From Ciona intestinalis (taxonomy: Eukaryota; Chordata; Ascidiacea; Phlebobranchia; Cionidae), in the NCBI RefSeq assembly GCF_000224145.3, contig NC_020166.2, positions 925,111-989,110 of the forward strand: 64,000 bases of DNA, given 5' to 3'. Shown piece after piece: positions 22,805 to 34,504 of this stretch. Under the pieces are notes generated by a model. It was not told the origin of the DNA. It saw nothing but the letters and a program-made list of their open reading frames with translations, and did not search any database. Positions within the stretch are counted from its first letter, which is position 1. Every line of letters begins with the position of its first letter. Made by a program: the position numbers and the translations under genes.

Positions 22805-24187
22805 TATCTGAATCACAGATATAAAAATTTTGAATGAACAGCAATATTGGCGCCGCTAATATAAAACAAACTGTAAAGCGTTACTCTCTACATTTTGAAT
22901 GCATTGTATATACAAGATCAACGGTAATTTGGTAATGCGATGCTTTTAAACGCACCAAGTTTCCCTGACACACGAGGATAAATAAGCGATGATGAAGCTT
23001 ATGCTTGTTATGTGCAATATATGTTCAGTGTATTTACATGGGCGACAATACAACCTATGTAAAAATAAATTACATCATAACGCCAATTAGCCTGTTCAGA
23101 CGGCCAAACGAAACAGAGACGTTCCAAACTGGGCCAGGCCGAACAAAAGCTTATTTTTTTGCCAGAATTTACGTATGTTTGTATTTGGATCTTGTTATAA
23201 ACAAGGAAATATAATGTTTTATATATATTAAAATTTTGAAATCGTCTGTTTTATTCTTTCAAGTATTCCTAAGCATTCTTCTTTGTGAACTGTATGTGAG
23301 TCGAGGTATCATACACGGTACAACACAACGCTGCTGCAACCCCGCCTTTGCTGACAATTGAGACCAATAGTCCTGCTCTCGACCATGTCGGTATATCGGG
23401 AAACCCCCTGATAATGCTCTCCCGATATTTTAGACGACTTCAAGGTTAAATGTGTAGCTCCCTTATATACTGGGTCGCTAATGTAGCGTTTTTAAGTGAA
23501 AATATTTACCAAAACGTGACCAATAAACCGTGTAAAAGTATCATAAAACACACACAAACAAACTCAACATATAAGCTTCACTCTCAAAGTCGGGCAGTTG
23601 TTCAATCTTATTGGTCGGAATTCAACTCTGCGACCGATGGCTTTGCCAGAGTTGGGACTTTAATTTATTTTAGCCAATATATAGATTGTACATGTTTTTA
23701 TGTAAAAAAATGTTTGATAAATTTAAAATTTCGCAGTTTTGTTGGTGACGCGACTGCATTGGGCACAATTTTATGACCAAAAAATGTCACTTGTTTATCC
23801 TCGCTGAGGCTGATTAAGGGCAGTCGTTATAAGACGGATCACGACTTGATATGCAAGGCCAGCAAGGGTGTACTGTTTTTACGCAAAGTAAAAATAACCA
23901 TTTACTTGCTTTCTCATATAAATAAGATATATCAATTTATTTTAATTTTTTTAATGCAATGTAGTAACTAGCTCTCTTGTTTAAATAGTGCGCGTTTCGA
24001 TGACGTGAAATACTGGGGAAACCCCCAAATATATTCTAAAAATTGTTAATTTGCAACTTCAGTGAAAAATTGCCCGTGGTTAAATTGTGAAGTGTTTTTA
24101 GTGGCGACCATCAAGAGGGATGTGTTAACTAGTTTAAGGGTATTCCATTATCGTTCTAGAAACAGTATTATAACCAATTTTGACGCC

Positions 24188-27100
24188 ATGAGACGCTGGA
24201 GAAAACCGTTGATTTTATTTCTCATTCTTTTAAATTTCTTCTTTTGTTTTGGGTCAAATTCAAAAAATCCAAAGGTAAGAGAAACGATTAACCAATAAAA
24301 CACTGAAGTACTTTATTCATGTTTGTATCTTATTTTGGTGCCAGTGAAGAATCTCCCCCCCACCTTATTTACTAACCACTAACCCCTAGGTTAGGGGGTT
24401 AGGTGTTGATGGTTAGGGGGTTAGTGGTTATAGGGGTTAGTGGTTAGGGGTTATAGGGGTTAAGGGTTAGTGGTTAGGGGTTAGGGGTTAGCAAATAAAG
24501 GGGGGGGGGGGAAGACTCTTCACCAGCATCCTTACTTTTTCTAAAGATTCTTGACACGGAAGTGCAATCAGTTATAAGAAGAGCTGCTTATGATCAACCT
24601 GAAAAACTAAGTCATGAACAAAAGAAAGGTGATAGGGTGGTGCTTTTTCCTATTTCTTTTTTTAGTGTTACACAATAGTGTTCCGCTGTATGTGGGTAAT
24701 GCTACTATAGTTAGGGCAATTTGCTTAATAATTTTTAGCACTATAATGTTTAAATAAATTGTTACAGCTCGTTACATATCAAATATTAACGGAATGCAAT
24801 CAAAGGGTTTGTCGAGAATTAAACTTCAGTTGGAACATCGGGTCAACCAAGCCCAGTTAAAGGTAAATGTTAACGCTGTGTTATTGTGTTCTAACATGAT
24901 CTCGCGCATGTAAGAAATACTCAATGCTGAGTTATTGTGTTTACCATGGCTGATTTTCTATGATTCAAACACCCACAGCTGTAAAAAATAAAATTAAAAA
25001 CCAATTGAGTAATAAAATTTAATATAAAACTTTTTTAATGATTTTACCAGTTGTTTAGGGTTGAAGATAACAATAGTAGACCCAGTAGTAATGGCAAATA
25101 AACTTTATTGTCTTATCTTGCCATGTACCTGAAAAATTCCCAATACCAAAAAGAGTATTCTGTATTGAAAGCGAGTCTGCAGAATATGACAGTCGTCACA
25201 AGATCTATTATTAAAAAAGGTCACGTACATTTCCAAACCACATTGGAAAATCCTACTTAATTTCATAATTTTATACAGATTTTGTTTCTTGGTTAATTAA
25301 GTGGCGAGGGTGGGACAAATTAGGGCTTTCATAACCAAATGTTTGTAAACAAAATCACGTGTGCACCTGCCATACTCTGCACACTGAGTTTGTATAATTA
25401 TTTATCAGGTTAACAACACAAAGGGATTGTCTGATAAAGAGAAGGATTTTAAACTTCATGTTTTGGAAATGTTTCTCGAGGAGTTAAGAGAAAGTGAGAG
25501 AGATATGATTGACTCTGAACAAGGTTGGTTTGGTTCGTTTGTATCATGCTTGGCCTCAATCTATCAATCAATGTAGATAAAACTTTTTTGTTCTAGTGAA
25601 TTGCCAAGCTTTAAAAACAAATAAATCCAATTTATTTAAAATGGATAGATTCAAGCCAATTATCCACCTAAATAGTAATAGATGATAAATGGAATGTAAA
25701 AAAGTGATAAGTAATAAATGGAATCTAAAATTAGGAATTTTGCATAATAATAGGTTTAAAAACTCTATGACTACGTGGCAAGTTAGAGTGCCTGTCTGTA
25801 GCCTAGAGGTCACAGACTCAAGGCTTGATGCTGCTACCATGTATCAATCTTTAGAATGGACACTGCAACTTTTCCAACCCAATGGTTGCTCATGGGTTGT
25901 CTAATCATAAACTCATATATGAAACAATTATCAACCACAAAGTTTTATAAATAGCACAAGGTGGAGGGAACAGAACACCTGTGTTTGGCTTGTTATAATT
26001 ACTGGATGAATAAGATACATTCATTTATTCAATATTATTAAAACATTGATGTTATCCTAGCTTTAAAGAAATCTTTGGCCATGGATTTTTGGAATTCGAG
26101 TACTCTAATGGTCAACAGCAAGCGTAGGCTCGATGCATTGAGGATCGCTACTTTGAAGGAAGAAAAAAGTTATAACAGGTTTGTTGGAGTATCACATTGT
26201 ACATTAGTGTTAACTGCTAAGTATATTTGGTGCAACAGCCACACTTTTGAACTAACATGCTTTTCCTAGCGCATTTTAACGACTGTTGTTTTGCTGTAGA
26301 TTCCCTTCTCTAATTCTTTAAATATTTGATCTTACTATCGTTTTCATAGAGCTAAGTAAAAGTTATGGTATAATATTCGTCATTCGAGATAACTTTTTCC
26401 AACCAAAACATCTAAACTAATTCGCGAATATTTGATTTTGACCCAGGATGGTTCAGTTTGAAAAGATGATGGAAAATTATCTTCTTTCTTCGAACTCCAC
26501 ATCCTGGGTGGATGAGATCTTAAAGGATGTTGCGCACGCTGCGGATCAACTTCAGGATCAAGTTGGCGATCACGTTGTTCCTGAACACCCAATGAACGTA
26601 TGTTGTGCAGATTTAAGCCGAATTTGGTCTATTTCACTAACACCCTTGTACATCCGAAAGTGAAGTGCTTGCAATAGTGAAGTCCTTAATTTATGTTCCG
26701 ACCAGTCCTAATTCTTGACGTGCAGGGCTCCATCTGCGAACTCGAAATCGGTTTATTGTATCCTGTATATAAGGTTCACAAAGCATTGGTTATTTTAATA
26801 ATATTTCAAAAATGGGGTCCTGACTCTCTTAATCTCCCCCTAAACGCGCCTATGCCTATACATCCAGGTAAGAGGAGCTGACATAGAAGCAGTGATGCAT
26901 ATGAAGAGTCATCTTCAATATGATGATGAACAAAAACCTCCTGATGAAGATGTTGATATCTTGATTGATTCAAAAAATAATAAATATATCCTTACAAGGT
27001 GAGATGTCATAGGTGCCTAATATTGGTAGGTATACATGATATATACATACATGGGTATGGTATGCACCGTATGCTTGCATACTTATATATATATATATAG

Positions 27101-30100
27101 TATATAATATATGCAGAGTATACATGCATGCCAAGAATTCAATCATGGTAACGCCATATCTTTCAGCATGCGATATTTAAACCAACAATAGTTTTTACCC
27201 TGCTCTAAAGTGTGTATACAGACAAGCAGAGACAAAGTATATTGCTTTCACTACATTAATCAATGACGTTCCCTATATTTAACATTAATGTAACTTTGCC
27301 ACCAAAGTTTGACTAAAAAGATGATGCCTTAAGCTTGGGGTGATTTACCCAGAAACTTAAAACCAATTTCTTCAACCCAGTGGGCACTAATAGGTTGTAT
27401 AAATTATCAGCCATTCATAAAAAAAGTAGATATAATCACCCACAAAGTAACTTACATGGTAACCCGTAAGCTGGCACAAGGTGTATGAAACAGAACACCA
27501 GTGTTATAATCACTGTCGTTTCCCGGCCACGCAAAGATAAACCAAGTTACAGTCATACCCTTTTTCAAACCACAACCATAGCAATAAAATTTCTTCCAAA
27601 CTTTGCATCCAGACAAGAAGACGCGATGTCACCTTACATTGATCATCTGTTGGTTATGAACATTATATGGATTGTAATGACTTGTTTACCACTTGGCTCT
27701 CTATGTCAAATACTTGGGGTGCCATCATTGTTTGGATACATACTGGCTGGCTTAGCACTTGGTCCATCAGGCCTTAATGTTATACAAGAAATGGTGAGTC
27801 TATCTTAGGATATATGAATTTTATTCCTTTTTTTTTGTCCATGAAATTTTGTTTTTTATCCCAAATGAAAAAAAAATTTATTGTCCGTAAAAATAACTGC
27901 GGTATGCGGTAATATAGTTGCCACGTACGTAAGCTCAACCTAACAATGCAATTTGCCATGTATCTGTTTTTAAGGATTTAATATCATATATAGGCATTTC
28001 CTAAATAGGATATGATTTTTGCTGTTGTTGCTTTTAGGCATAATGTAACATAAGTAAAAACATACTTGCGTAAAAGGGTTTGGTTTATGGTATCAGTAAT
28101 CTGTCATAAAGCGAGACAATACATACTACAGGCATCAGCACATGCGTATAAATTCATTTCCCCAATTTAATTACTCATGCATGTAACGTCATTCACAGAC
28201 AAAAAAGATATAGGGACAAAACAACAGTTGTTAGAACACACTTACGGTTAAAAATCTATTTACATTCAATTGGAAGAAAAAGGCATGGTCGTAACACCTA
28301 TTAAAGTTTGCCAATTTTGTTGAAAATATTAAAACGTAGTTAATATTCATAATATGTTTTCCCACACACAGGTGCAAATGGAAACTATAGGAGAGTTAGG
28401 TGTCTTCATGATCATGTTTTGTGCTGGGTTAGAATTTTCATTCGTTCATATACAGAAGGTTTGGAAAGTCGCAGTGCAAACACCCCTGTTCACCACTGTT
28501 ATAATGCTAGTAGCTGGTAAGTAAGTTTAGTGTAGGAGGTTTAGGCACCAAACCTGGGGTGGCAAGGTAGGCAGTCTTGCCCTAAACTTTTCTCTAATGT
28601 AATCACTAAACATTACAACCAAAAGTTTAGTTTGTTTCATAAAAATGCATGTCCAATTGTCTATCTATCCCTTACTCCCCTGCATTTAAAAAAATTTGGC
28701 CCCTACAATAGTTGCTATTGTATGGGGACGTTTTTTTATATTAATTAATAATTTTATGCTTTCTTTAACTAAAAATGTTTGTTTTAGTTTGTCAATTTTT
28801 ATACTTTTGTTACATCACACAGGGATCATTATTAGCTCAGTATTTATGAAGGGGATTCCCCTGGGTGAAAGTGCTTTTGTCTCGTCATGCTTTTCATTCT
28901 CAAGCACACCATTAGTCAGCAGGTTTTTGCAAGGTAATTCAGAGTGGGATCTGTTTAAATAAAACACTGGTGATGCCATTTTAGGCAACGGAATACAGGA
29001 TTAGACTTTGGTATATGCAATAATTACTATTATTATCTTGTGAATAAACATAGTAATGTAAATCTGAGGCAGTAAAACCAGCTCTTTCCCCCCAAAAAAC
29101 ATCATTACACAAGCACTCACATTATTCAATTACATTTTTATATCCATTAATTATGTAGGTTTAGTAGCCACACTTTTACCTGAAACTTATATTTAAGTAG
29201 TTGTTATCCACAGTGTATTTGTAAAGAGTAAAGTCTGTTGTTTAGTTGCTAATTCCCTTCTTTTTACTGTTTTAATCTGATTTTACTGTATTTGAAAAAT
29301 AGTTAAACTGTTTTAATTTGATTTAACTGTATTTAAATGATAAAAAAGTTTATATTACTTAAGGTGCCGGCAAGGAATCCATTACAAGTGATTATTCCAC
29401 CATCTTACTTGGCGTGCTGGTAATGCAGGACGTACAACTCAGTGTATTAGTGGCTGCTATACCCAACCTTGCCCTGCATAAGACTGGTGACAGGTGATCT
29501 TATGATAAGTTGTTTAAAACAGGGATTTCCAAACTGGGGGTGAAGAAAAAAAGAAAATCATTTTTAAAAAGAAATTTTTTTTTTTTTAACTTCTTTCAAC
29601 AAAATTGAAATTAAATGCTTTTTGTGTGTTATCGCACTGATGGCCTAATTTTTTTAAATCGAGGGGAGAGGGTGAAGAAAAATATAAATTAATTTTTGTT
29701 AAGAAAAAACTTTAGAGATAAAAAAGTTTTTTTGAGAAATATTTGAAATAAAAATTTCCAACGCTTCGTATCTTTAGAAATACACTACATTTCATACGAG
29801 ATGAGCTGTTTATGCCCGGTAGCAGAATGTTAAGAACTATGATTTGGATTACAACCATTATTTATCAACAGCCCGGCATTCCTCACAACCTTGCATGTCT
29901 TTCTATGGACTCTGCTCTCATTAAGCTTAGTAGTTGCTGTGTGTGGTCTCGTATATAAGTTCATTATGCCTTACTACACAATGTGGGTGATGAAACAGAG
30001 AAGGGAACTGCAACTGCTAGGAGTGGTAAGTACCTCATGCTCACTGTCTTGTTATAACATGGGTGTTTTGACTGTTTTCTTGTACATCAGACATACATGA

Positions 30101-33076
30101 CGTATTTAAACACCTCATGCTCACTGTCAAGTTATAACATGGGTGTCTTCTTATACATCAGACACACATGGTTTATTCATACAACCCATGCTTACTGTTG
30201 AGTTATAACAGGAGTGTCTTCTTATACACCAGTAATACATGGTGTATTCATACACCTCATGCTCACTGTCGAGTTATAACATGGGTGACTTCTTATACAT
30301 CAGACATACATGACGTATTTAAACACCTCATGCTCACTGTCAAGTTATAACATGGGTGTCTTCTTATACATCAGACACACATGGTTTATTCATACAACCC
30401 ATGCTTACTGTTGAGTTATAACAGGAGTGTCTTCTTATACACCAGTAATACATGGTGTATTCATACACCTCATGCTCACTGTCGAGTTATAACATGGGTG
30501 ACTTCTTATACACCAGACACACATGATGTATTCATACACCTCATGCTCACTTTCGAGGTATAACATGGGTGACTTCTTATACACCAGACATACATGATGT
30601 ATTCATACACCTCATGCTCACTGTCAAGTTATAACATGGGTGTCTTCTTATACACCAGACACACATGGTGTATTTATACCTCATGCTCACTGTCAAGGTA
30701 TACCACAACTGTCTTCATATACACCACTTCGTTTACAGTTACACCATTAAAATGCAAGCATAAATGCATAACAGCATTCATATACATACATCCAACACCT
30801 TACATTAACTCTCCCCACTTATAGCTGTGCGTGATGTTTGTATGCCAACTATTGACCCGATCACTTGGAACATCGATGGAACTCGGTTGTTTCATCGCTG
30901 GTGTTGTTGTCGCACATGCATTCCATGAACCTGTAAGTATTTTAAGTAATTCAATAGGCATTAATAATGTAACTGCTGTATTTCATGCACCTTAACTTTT
31001 CACCCCTCTGATGATATTACAACTTTTTCTACTACAAATAGAAGTGCTTTTAAGTATTTATAAGTATTATAAGTACATAAGTATGTTAGTAATTCAGTGG
31101 AAATTAAAATTATACTCTGATGTATTTCATACACATTATTCTCTTTTTTTTGATAATTTTTTGAATCTGGCTCCAATCTCTTGCTCATGGAGATGATTCT
31201 CATTAAAAAATAACAATTTGAATTAAATCAAGAAATTTGTAACCAACAAAAATCAAGTCCATCTGCACATCGCTTGTGTTTATTTGAATATGCGTTCACT
31301 AATTGGATATTTCATGATCCAGTGTTCTCAACCTATTTCAAATTGTTTTAAATTTTAAAACTTTGAGTTTCATACAACTGCGACAATCAGTTTAAAAACT
31401 AACTGGTTTCCTAGTCTTTATAACTTACTAACCAACCCATATAATGTATTACAGGCAATTAAGCAGAAGGTTCAAGTCATCCATGATTTCTTTAGCATCA
31501 TTTTCTTTGCCACGATGGGTTTTCATGTTTTCCCATCGTTTGTGTTGGTGGAATTTACTTTGCTTATATCCTTGACTGTAATTGTAGTAGCAGGTAATAA
31601 GTGTGTGGTCACTTTGTATTTGAACCTGGTGTTTTCTATGTTTTGTGCATAGTACTTTATACATGAATACATGATTGCACTTAACAGTAACACACAGGGT
31701 GCTATACTCTTGTAAAACATGGTTCGAAAAAATAATCCCCCAAAAGTTACAAGCATGGTAAATCTTAACGAGCATGAGGTGTTTAAAACATAACACTGAT
31801 GTTATAACAACTGGCATTGCCCCGCCACGCAAGAATAAACAAGTTTTGCCTATTTATTTAATGTTTTAAGGTTTTCCTTGAAGCACACTAAATACCTGGG
31901 TTGTAGGCATAATACTTCATTATCCCAATACCCAAAAGTGCTACTATCTAAACTCCACTAATTTTATTTATAGATGCTAAACATTCGAGAAGCTGAACCT
32001 TCGATTTTAGCTGTAATTTACTCAATGTACTGTGGCAATTAATATACTTTTGTGAAATTAAGACATGCAACAAAATATAGGCAGAATTTTCCTTTTACAC
32101 ATCACTTTTATATCACCCACGAACAACCATGTATTTCCATTCCTTTTTCGGCAAATTCCTGATTTAAAAAGTTAAGTATCTATCTATTCGAATAAAATTA
32201 AGGCATGCTACAAGAAAGGGGAATTTAGATATACATAGAATTCTCCTTTATCTACCACTCATATATCCCCCTATACACAAGTTATACAACCATGCATTTC
32301 CATTCCAGGCAAATTCTTGATATCATTGTTGGTACTACGTTTCGTCCTACCCCCTCAGTCACAAAACTTGAAGTGGTTGATCTCCTCGGGTCTCGCTCAA
32401 GTTTCCGAGTTTTCGTTCGTTATTGGAAGCAGGGCTTGTCACCTTAAGATTATTTCTCGCGAGGTGAGGGTGTTGTATTATGTGTCAAGTATAAGTTGTC
32501 ATGTGTGGTGTCACTGGTTTGTGAGTAATTAAACAGGTCTTGAAGGTTTGAAGCTGGATTGGTCTTGGCTAAGAGTTTGGGGCAAGTGAATTAATGTATT
32601 AATGAGTGATTGCAGCTTATTTATCCTCATATGTTCGACAATGACAGTCAATATAACAAGGGTGTTTTGTTTCATACACCATGTGCTTGTTTTTGAGTTA
32701 TGACATGTGTAACTTTGTGGGGGTAAGCAGAAATTACATGCAGAGTCATGTCAACCCATTTTCCAAATCTAATTTTTTGGCTTTTTGTAAGCGTACAATA
32801 AAATAAATATTAACTTTTTATTGTCGCACTTAAAAAATATTTTTGCAAGCACATGTCACTGGATTTATGGGTTAAAGCTGTACTATTCACCCTCTGTGAT
32901 TACCTTACTGTTTGGTCAGCAAAAACATTGGTAATACAAAATAATTCTCTTTATATTTTCAGGTGTTTCTTTTGATCCTAAGCATTACAACTCTAAGTCT
33001 TGTATTTGCTCCTGTGTTGTGGAAGTTATCATTGTGGAGATACAGACTTAGCCAATCACTTGGACATTTAAGTTGA
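24188..33076 (+). CDS. TMCO3: TMCO3-type putative cation/proton antiporter
   Basis: Sixteen exons: 24188-24274, 24547-24628, 24768-24862, 25409-25523, 26061-26178, 26447-26597, 26868-26998, 27613-27793, 28372-28516, 28823-28933, 29364-29493, 29872-30025, 30825-30932, 31455-31593, 32309-32463, 32963-33076. All phases close to 671 residues, as in human TMCO3 (677). Exon 1 is a signal peptide ([15 protein letters not shown]). Residues ~30-260 are polar, charged and helical, the family's luminal coiled-coil part. Residues ~261-671 form the CPA2-type Na+(K+)/H+ exchanger membrane domain: [85 protein letters not shown]. Transport activity is inferred from the fold. Introns are repeat traps: a telomere-like element (intron 1), a second MITE family (intron 3), SINE tails, and a 71-bp satellite (intron 12). 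Confidence 0.94.
24337..24529. repeat. Inverted-repeat element with telomere-like core (TMCO3 intron 1)
   Basis: Left arm GGTGCCAGTGAAGAATCTCC and right arm, read in reverse complement, GCTGGTGAAGAGTCTTCC are near-identical, followed inward by C-run/CTTATTTACTAAC. The core, 24375-24492, is an irregular array of GGTTAGGGGTTAGTGG-type units on the plus strand, reminiscent of the chordate TTAGGG telomere repeat but imperfect and G4-prone. A lone left arm occurs at 5066-5100. Confidence 0.8.
25175..25386. mobile_element. MITE of the second family, TMCO3 intron 3
   Basis: Second copy, ~212 bp, beginning GTCTGCAGAATATGACAG and ending CTGCCATACTCTGCACAC, same interior as 20867-21104 with a shorter middle. 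Same orientation on the plus strand. Confidence 0.83.
25765..26035 (+). repeat. SINE-like element, head plus tail
   Basis: Head GTGGCAAGTTAGAGTGCC, B-box-like GGTCACAGACTCAAGGC, GATGCTGCTACCATG; tail GCACAAGGTGGAGGGAACAG, ACACCTGTGTTTGGC. TMCO3 intron 4. Confidence 0.7.
27355..27565 (+). repeat. SINE-like element, 3' two thirds
   Basis: CAACCCAGTGGGCACTAATA, CACCCACAAAGTAACTTACA, AAGGTGTATGAAACAGAACA and GGCCACGCAAAGATAAACC. TMCO3 intron 7. Confidence 0.75.
30031..30720 (+). repeat. 71-bp satellite array in TMCO3 intron 12
   Basis: About nine to ten units of ~71 bp, each with CACCTCATGCTCACTGTC, GAGTTATAACATGGGTG and CTTCTTATACACCAGACAC. Part of the array repeats as a trimer: the segment beginning near 30129 recurs 213 bp later with almost no change (the marker AACCCATGCTTACTGTTGAG appears at about 30186 and 30399). 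Open frames across it are artefacts of a period of 71 (3 x 71 = 213). Confidence 0.95.
31720..31850 (+). repeat. SINE-like tail
   Basis: CATGAGGTGTTTAAAACATA, CACTGATGTTATAACAACTG, CCGCCACGCAAGAATAAAC. TMCO3 intron 14. Confidence 0.65.
32610..32735 (-). repeat. SINE-like tail, reverse
   Basis: TTATCCTCATATGTTCGAC, GTTTTGTTTCATACACCATG, GAGTTATGACATGTGTAACT. It is intermediate in sequence between SINE tails and the satellite unit. TMCO3 intron 15. Confidence 0.65.
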
Positions 33077-33712
33077 AGCTTGATATCTAAGGGTTTGCGG
33101 CAATACTTTATTTTGTGGTTGATGTAAAAATTAGAAGGATTTCCGCAATGCAGTATTTTTAACTTGTGTCAACAAAATTGAAATTAAATGTTTCTTTTAA
33201 AGTGTATTTATGCACTGTTGGATGTTCAATTTTTTGAAGTTATTCTCTTTTTAAAAACATTTGTACTTTCTAAAACACAAAGCACTTTTTTAGTATAGTA
33301 TTTTATTAACCGGTGCACTGTTTGATGCTTATAACAAAAGTAACTTTAAACAAATTCGTCTGCTGCTAAAAAATTTACTTTTACCCACTAAGTCAACCAT
33401 TATACTGTACTTTCTAATAACCACGTACTATATACACCTTGTATGAAACTATTGCTTTGAAATTATTTTAAAACTTTTCCAAACTATTCCTATGGTATTT
33501 TTCCTTTTTAAAATATGAAGCACTTTTTTGGTTTAGTATTAAACCATCACTGTTGTCTGGCATGCAGTATGTCATATACACATTTTACTTATTACCTAGC
33601 TTTAATTTATTCATGTAACCAAATTATTTATGTGCGGACAAATATATATATTATGTATTGCAGTATGGTGTCTCGTTTTACTGTCCTAGCCAGGAATTTT
33701 AGAAAGTTTTAA

Positions 33713-34100
33713 CATGGTGTGTTCATACGCCTCATGCTCGCTGTCGAGTTATAGCATGGGTGTCTTCTTATACACCAAACACCGATGGTATATTCATACA
33801 CCTCATGCTTATTGTCGAGTTATAACATGGGTGACTTCTTTTACACCAAACACACATGGTGTATTCATACACCTCATGCTCACTGTCGAGTTATAACATG
33901 GGTGACTTCTTATACACCAAACACACATGGTGTATTCATACACCTCATGCTTACTGTCGAGTTATAGCATGAATGTCTTCTTATACACCAGACACACATG
34001 GTGTATCCATACACCTCATGCTCACTGTCGAGGTATAACATGGGTGTCTTTTTATACACCAAACACACATGGTGTATTCACACACCTCATGCTCACTGTC
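33713..34100 (+). repeat. 71-bp satellite, second array
   Basis: Five to six units of the same 71-bp sequence as at 30031, same orientation, beginning ACATGGTGTGTTCATACGCC, 650 bp past the TMCO3 stop. The copies here are plain monomers without the trimer pattern. Confidence 0.93.
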
Positions 34101-34483
34101 GATTTGGGCAAGACACTTGACATCATTGCTTCAACCCAGTGTAAAGGGCTGATTAATTTGCCAGTAAAATTTTCTGCAAAAAGAACCACTCACAAGTCCC
34201 ATGTGTGTAATAACTCGTCAATAACTTTCTGCTAATTTCTCTTCGTTCTTTAAATAACATGATATTCGCTATCGTGTTCAAAGAGATAAATAAAAATTAT
34301 GTTGTGTTACAATAGACTGTCGTTAGGTGGTGTTGCGAGCACAAATAAGCACCCACTAACGTTATTAAACTATTTAAAGCCTTTAAATCAAACAAATAAT
34401 GATCGGAATGTTAATTTGAAAACATAAACCTATTATTTACAATATTTTTCAATGTTAACGATTTTTTTGAAAAAAATCAATTA

Positions 34484-34504
34484 TAGAGCAGTATCACTGC
34501 TCTA
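34484..34504. repeat. Short perfect hairpin
   Basis: TAGAGCAGT, three-base loop ATC, then ACTGCTCTA. Nine-pair stem in the spacer before AMOT; function unknown. Confidence 0.6.

Larger units (their letters stand above)
21926..24187. other. Divergent spacer TACC / TMCO3
   Basis: About 2.3 kb between the two start codons on opposite strands. It holds MITE fragment 22438-22520, full MITE 22613-22804 and a SINE tail fragment near 23785-23835. A 108-codon open frame at 23450 has no recognisable content. Promoters of both genes should be at its ends; no TATA box is convincing. Confidence 0.5.

Noticed and set aside
23450-23776. 108-codon plus-strand open frame between TACC and TMCO3
   Set aside because: No recognisable motif, no splice context, composition like the surrounding AT-rich spacer.
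26725-26775. Extra TMCO3 exon after exon 6 (reads [13 protein letters not shown]-like)
   Set aside because: No good donor follows and the flanking exons already join in phase 0.
30168-30824. Repeated 60-76 codon frames
   Set aside because: They are translations of the 71-bp satellite, whose trimer period of 213 keeps frame.
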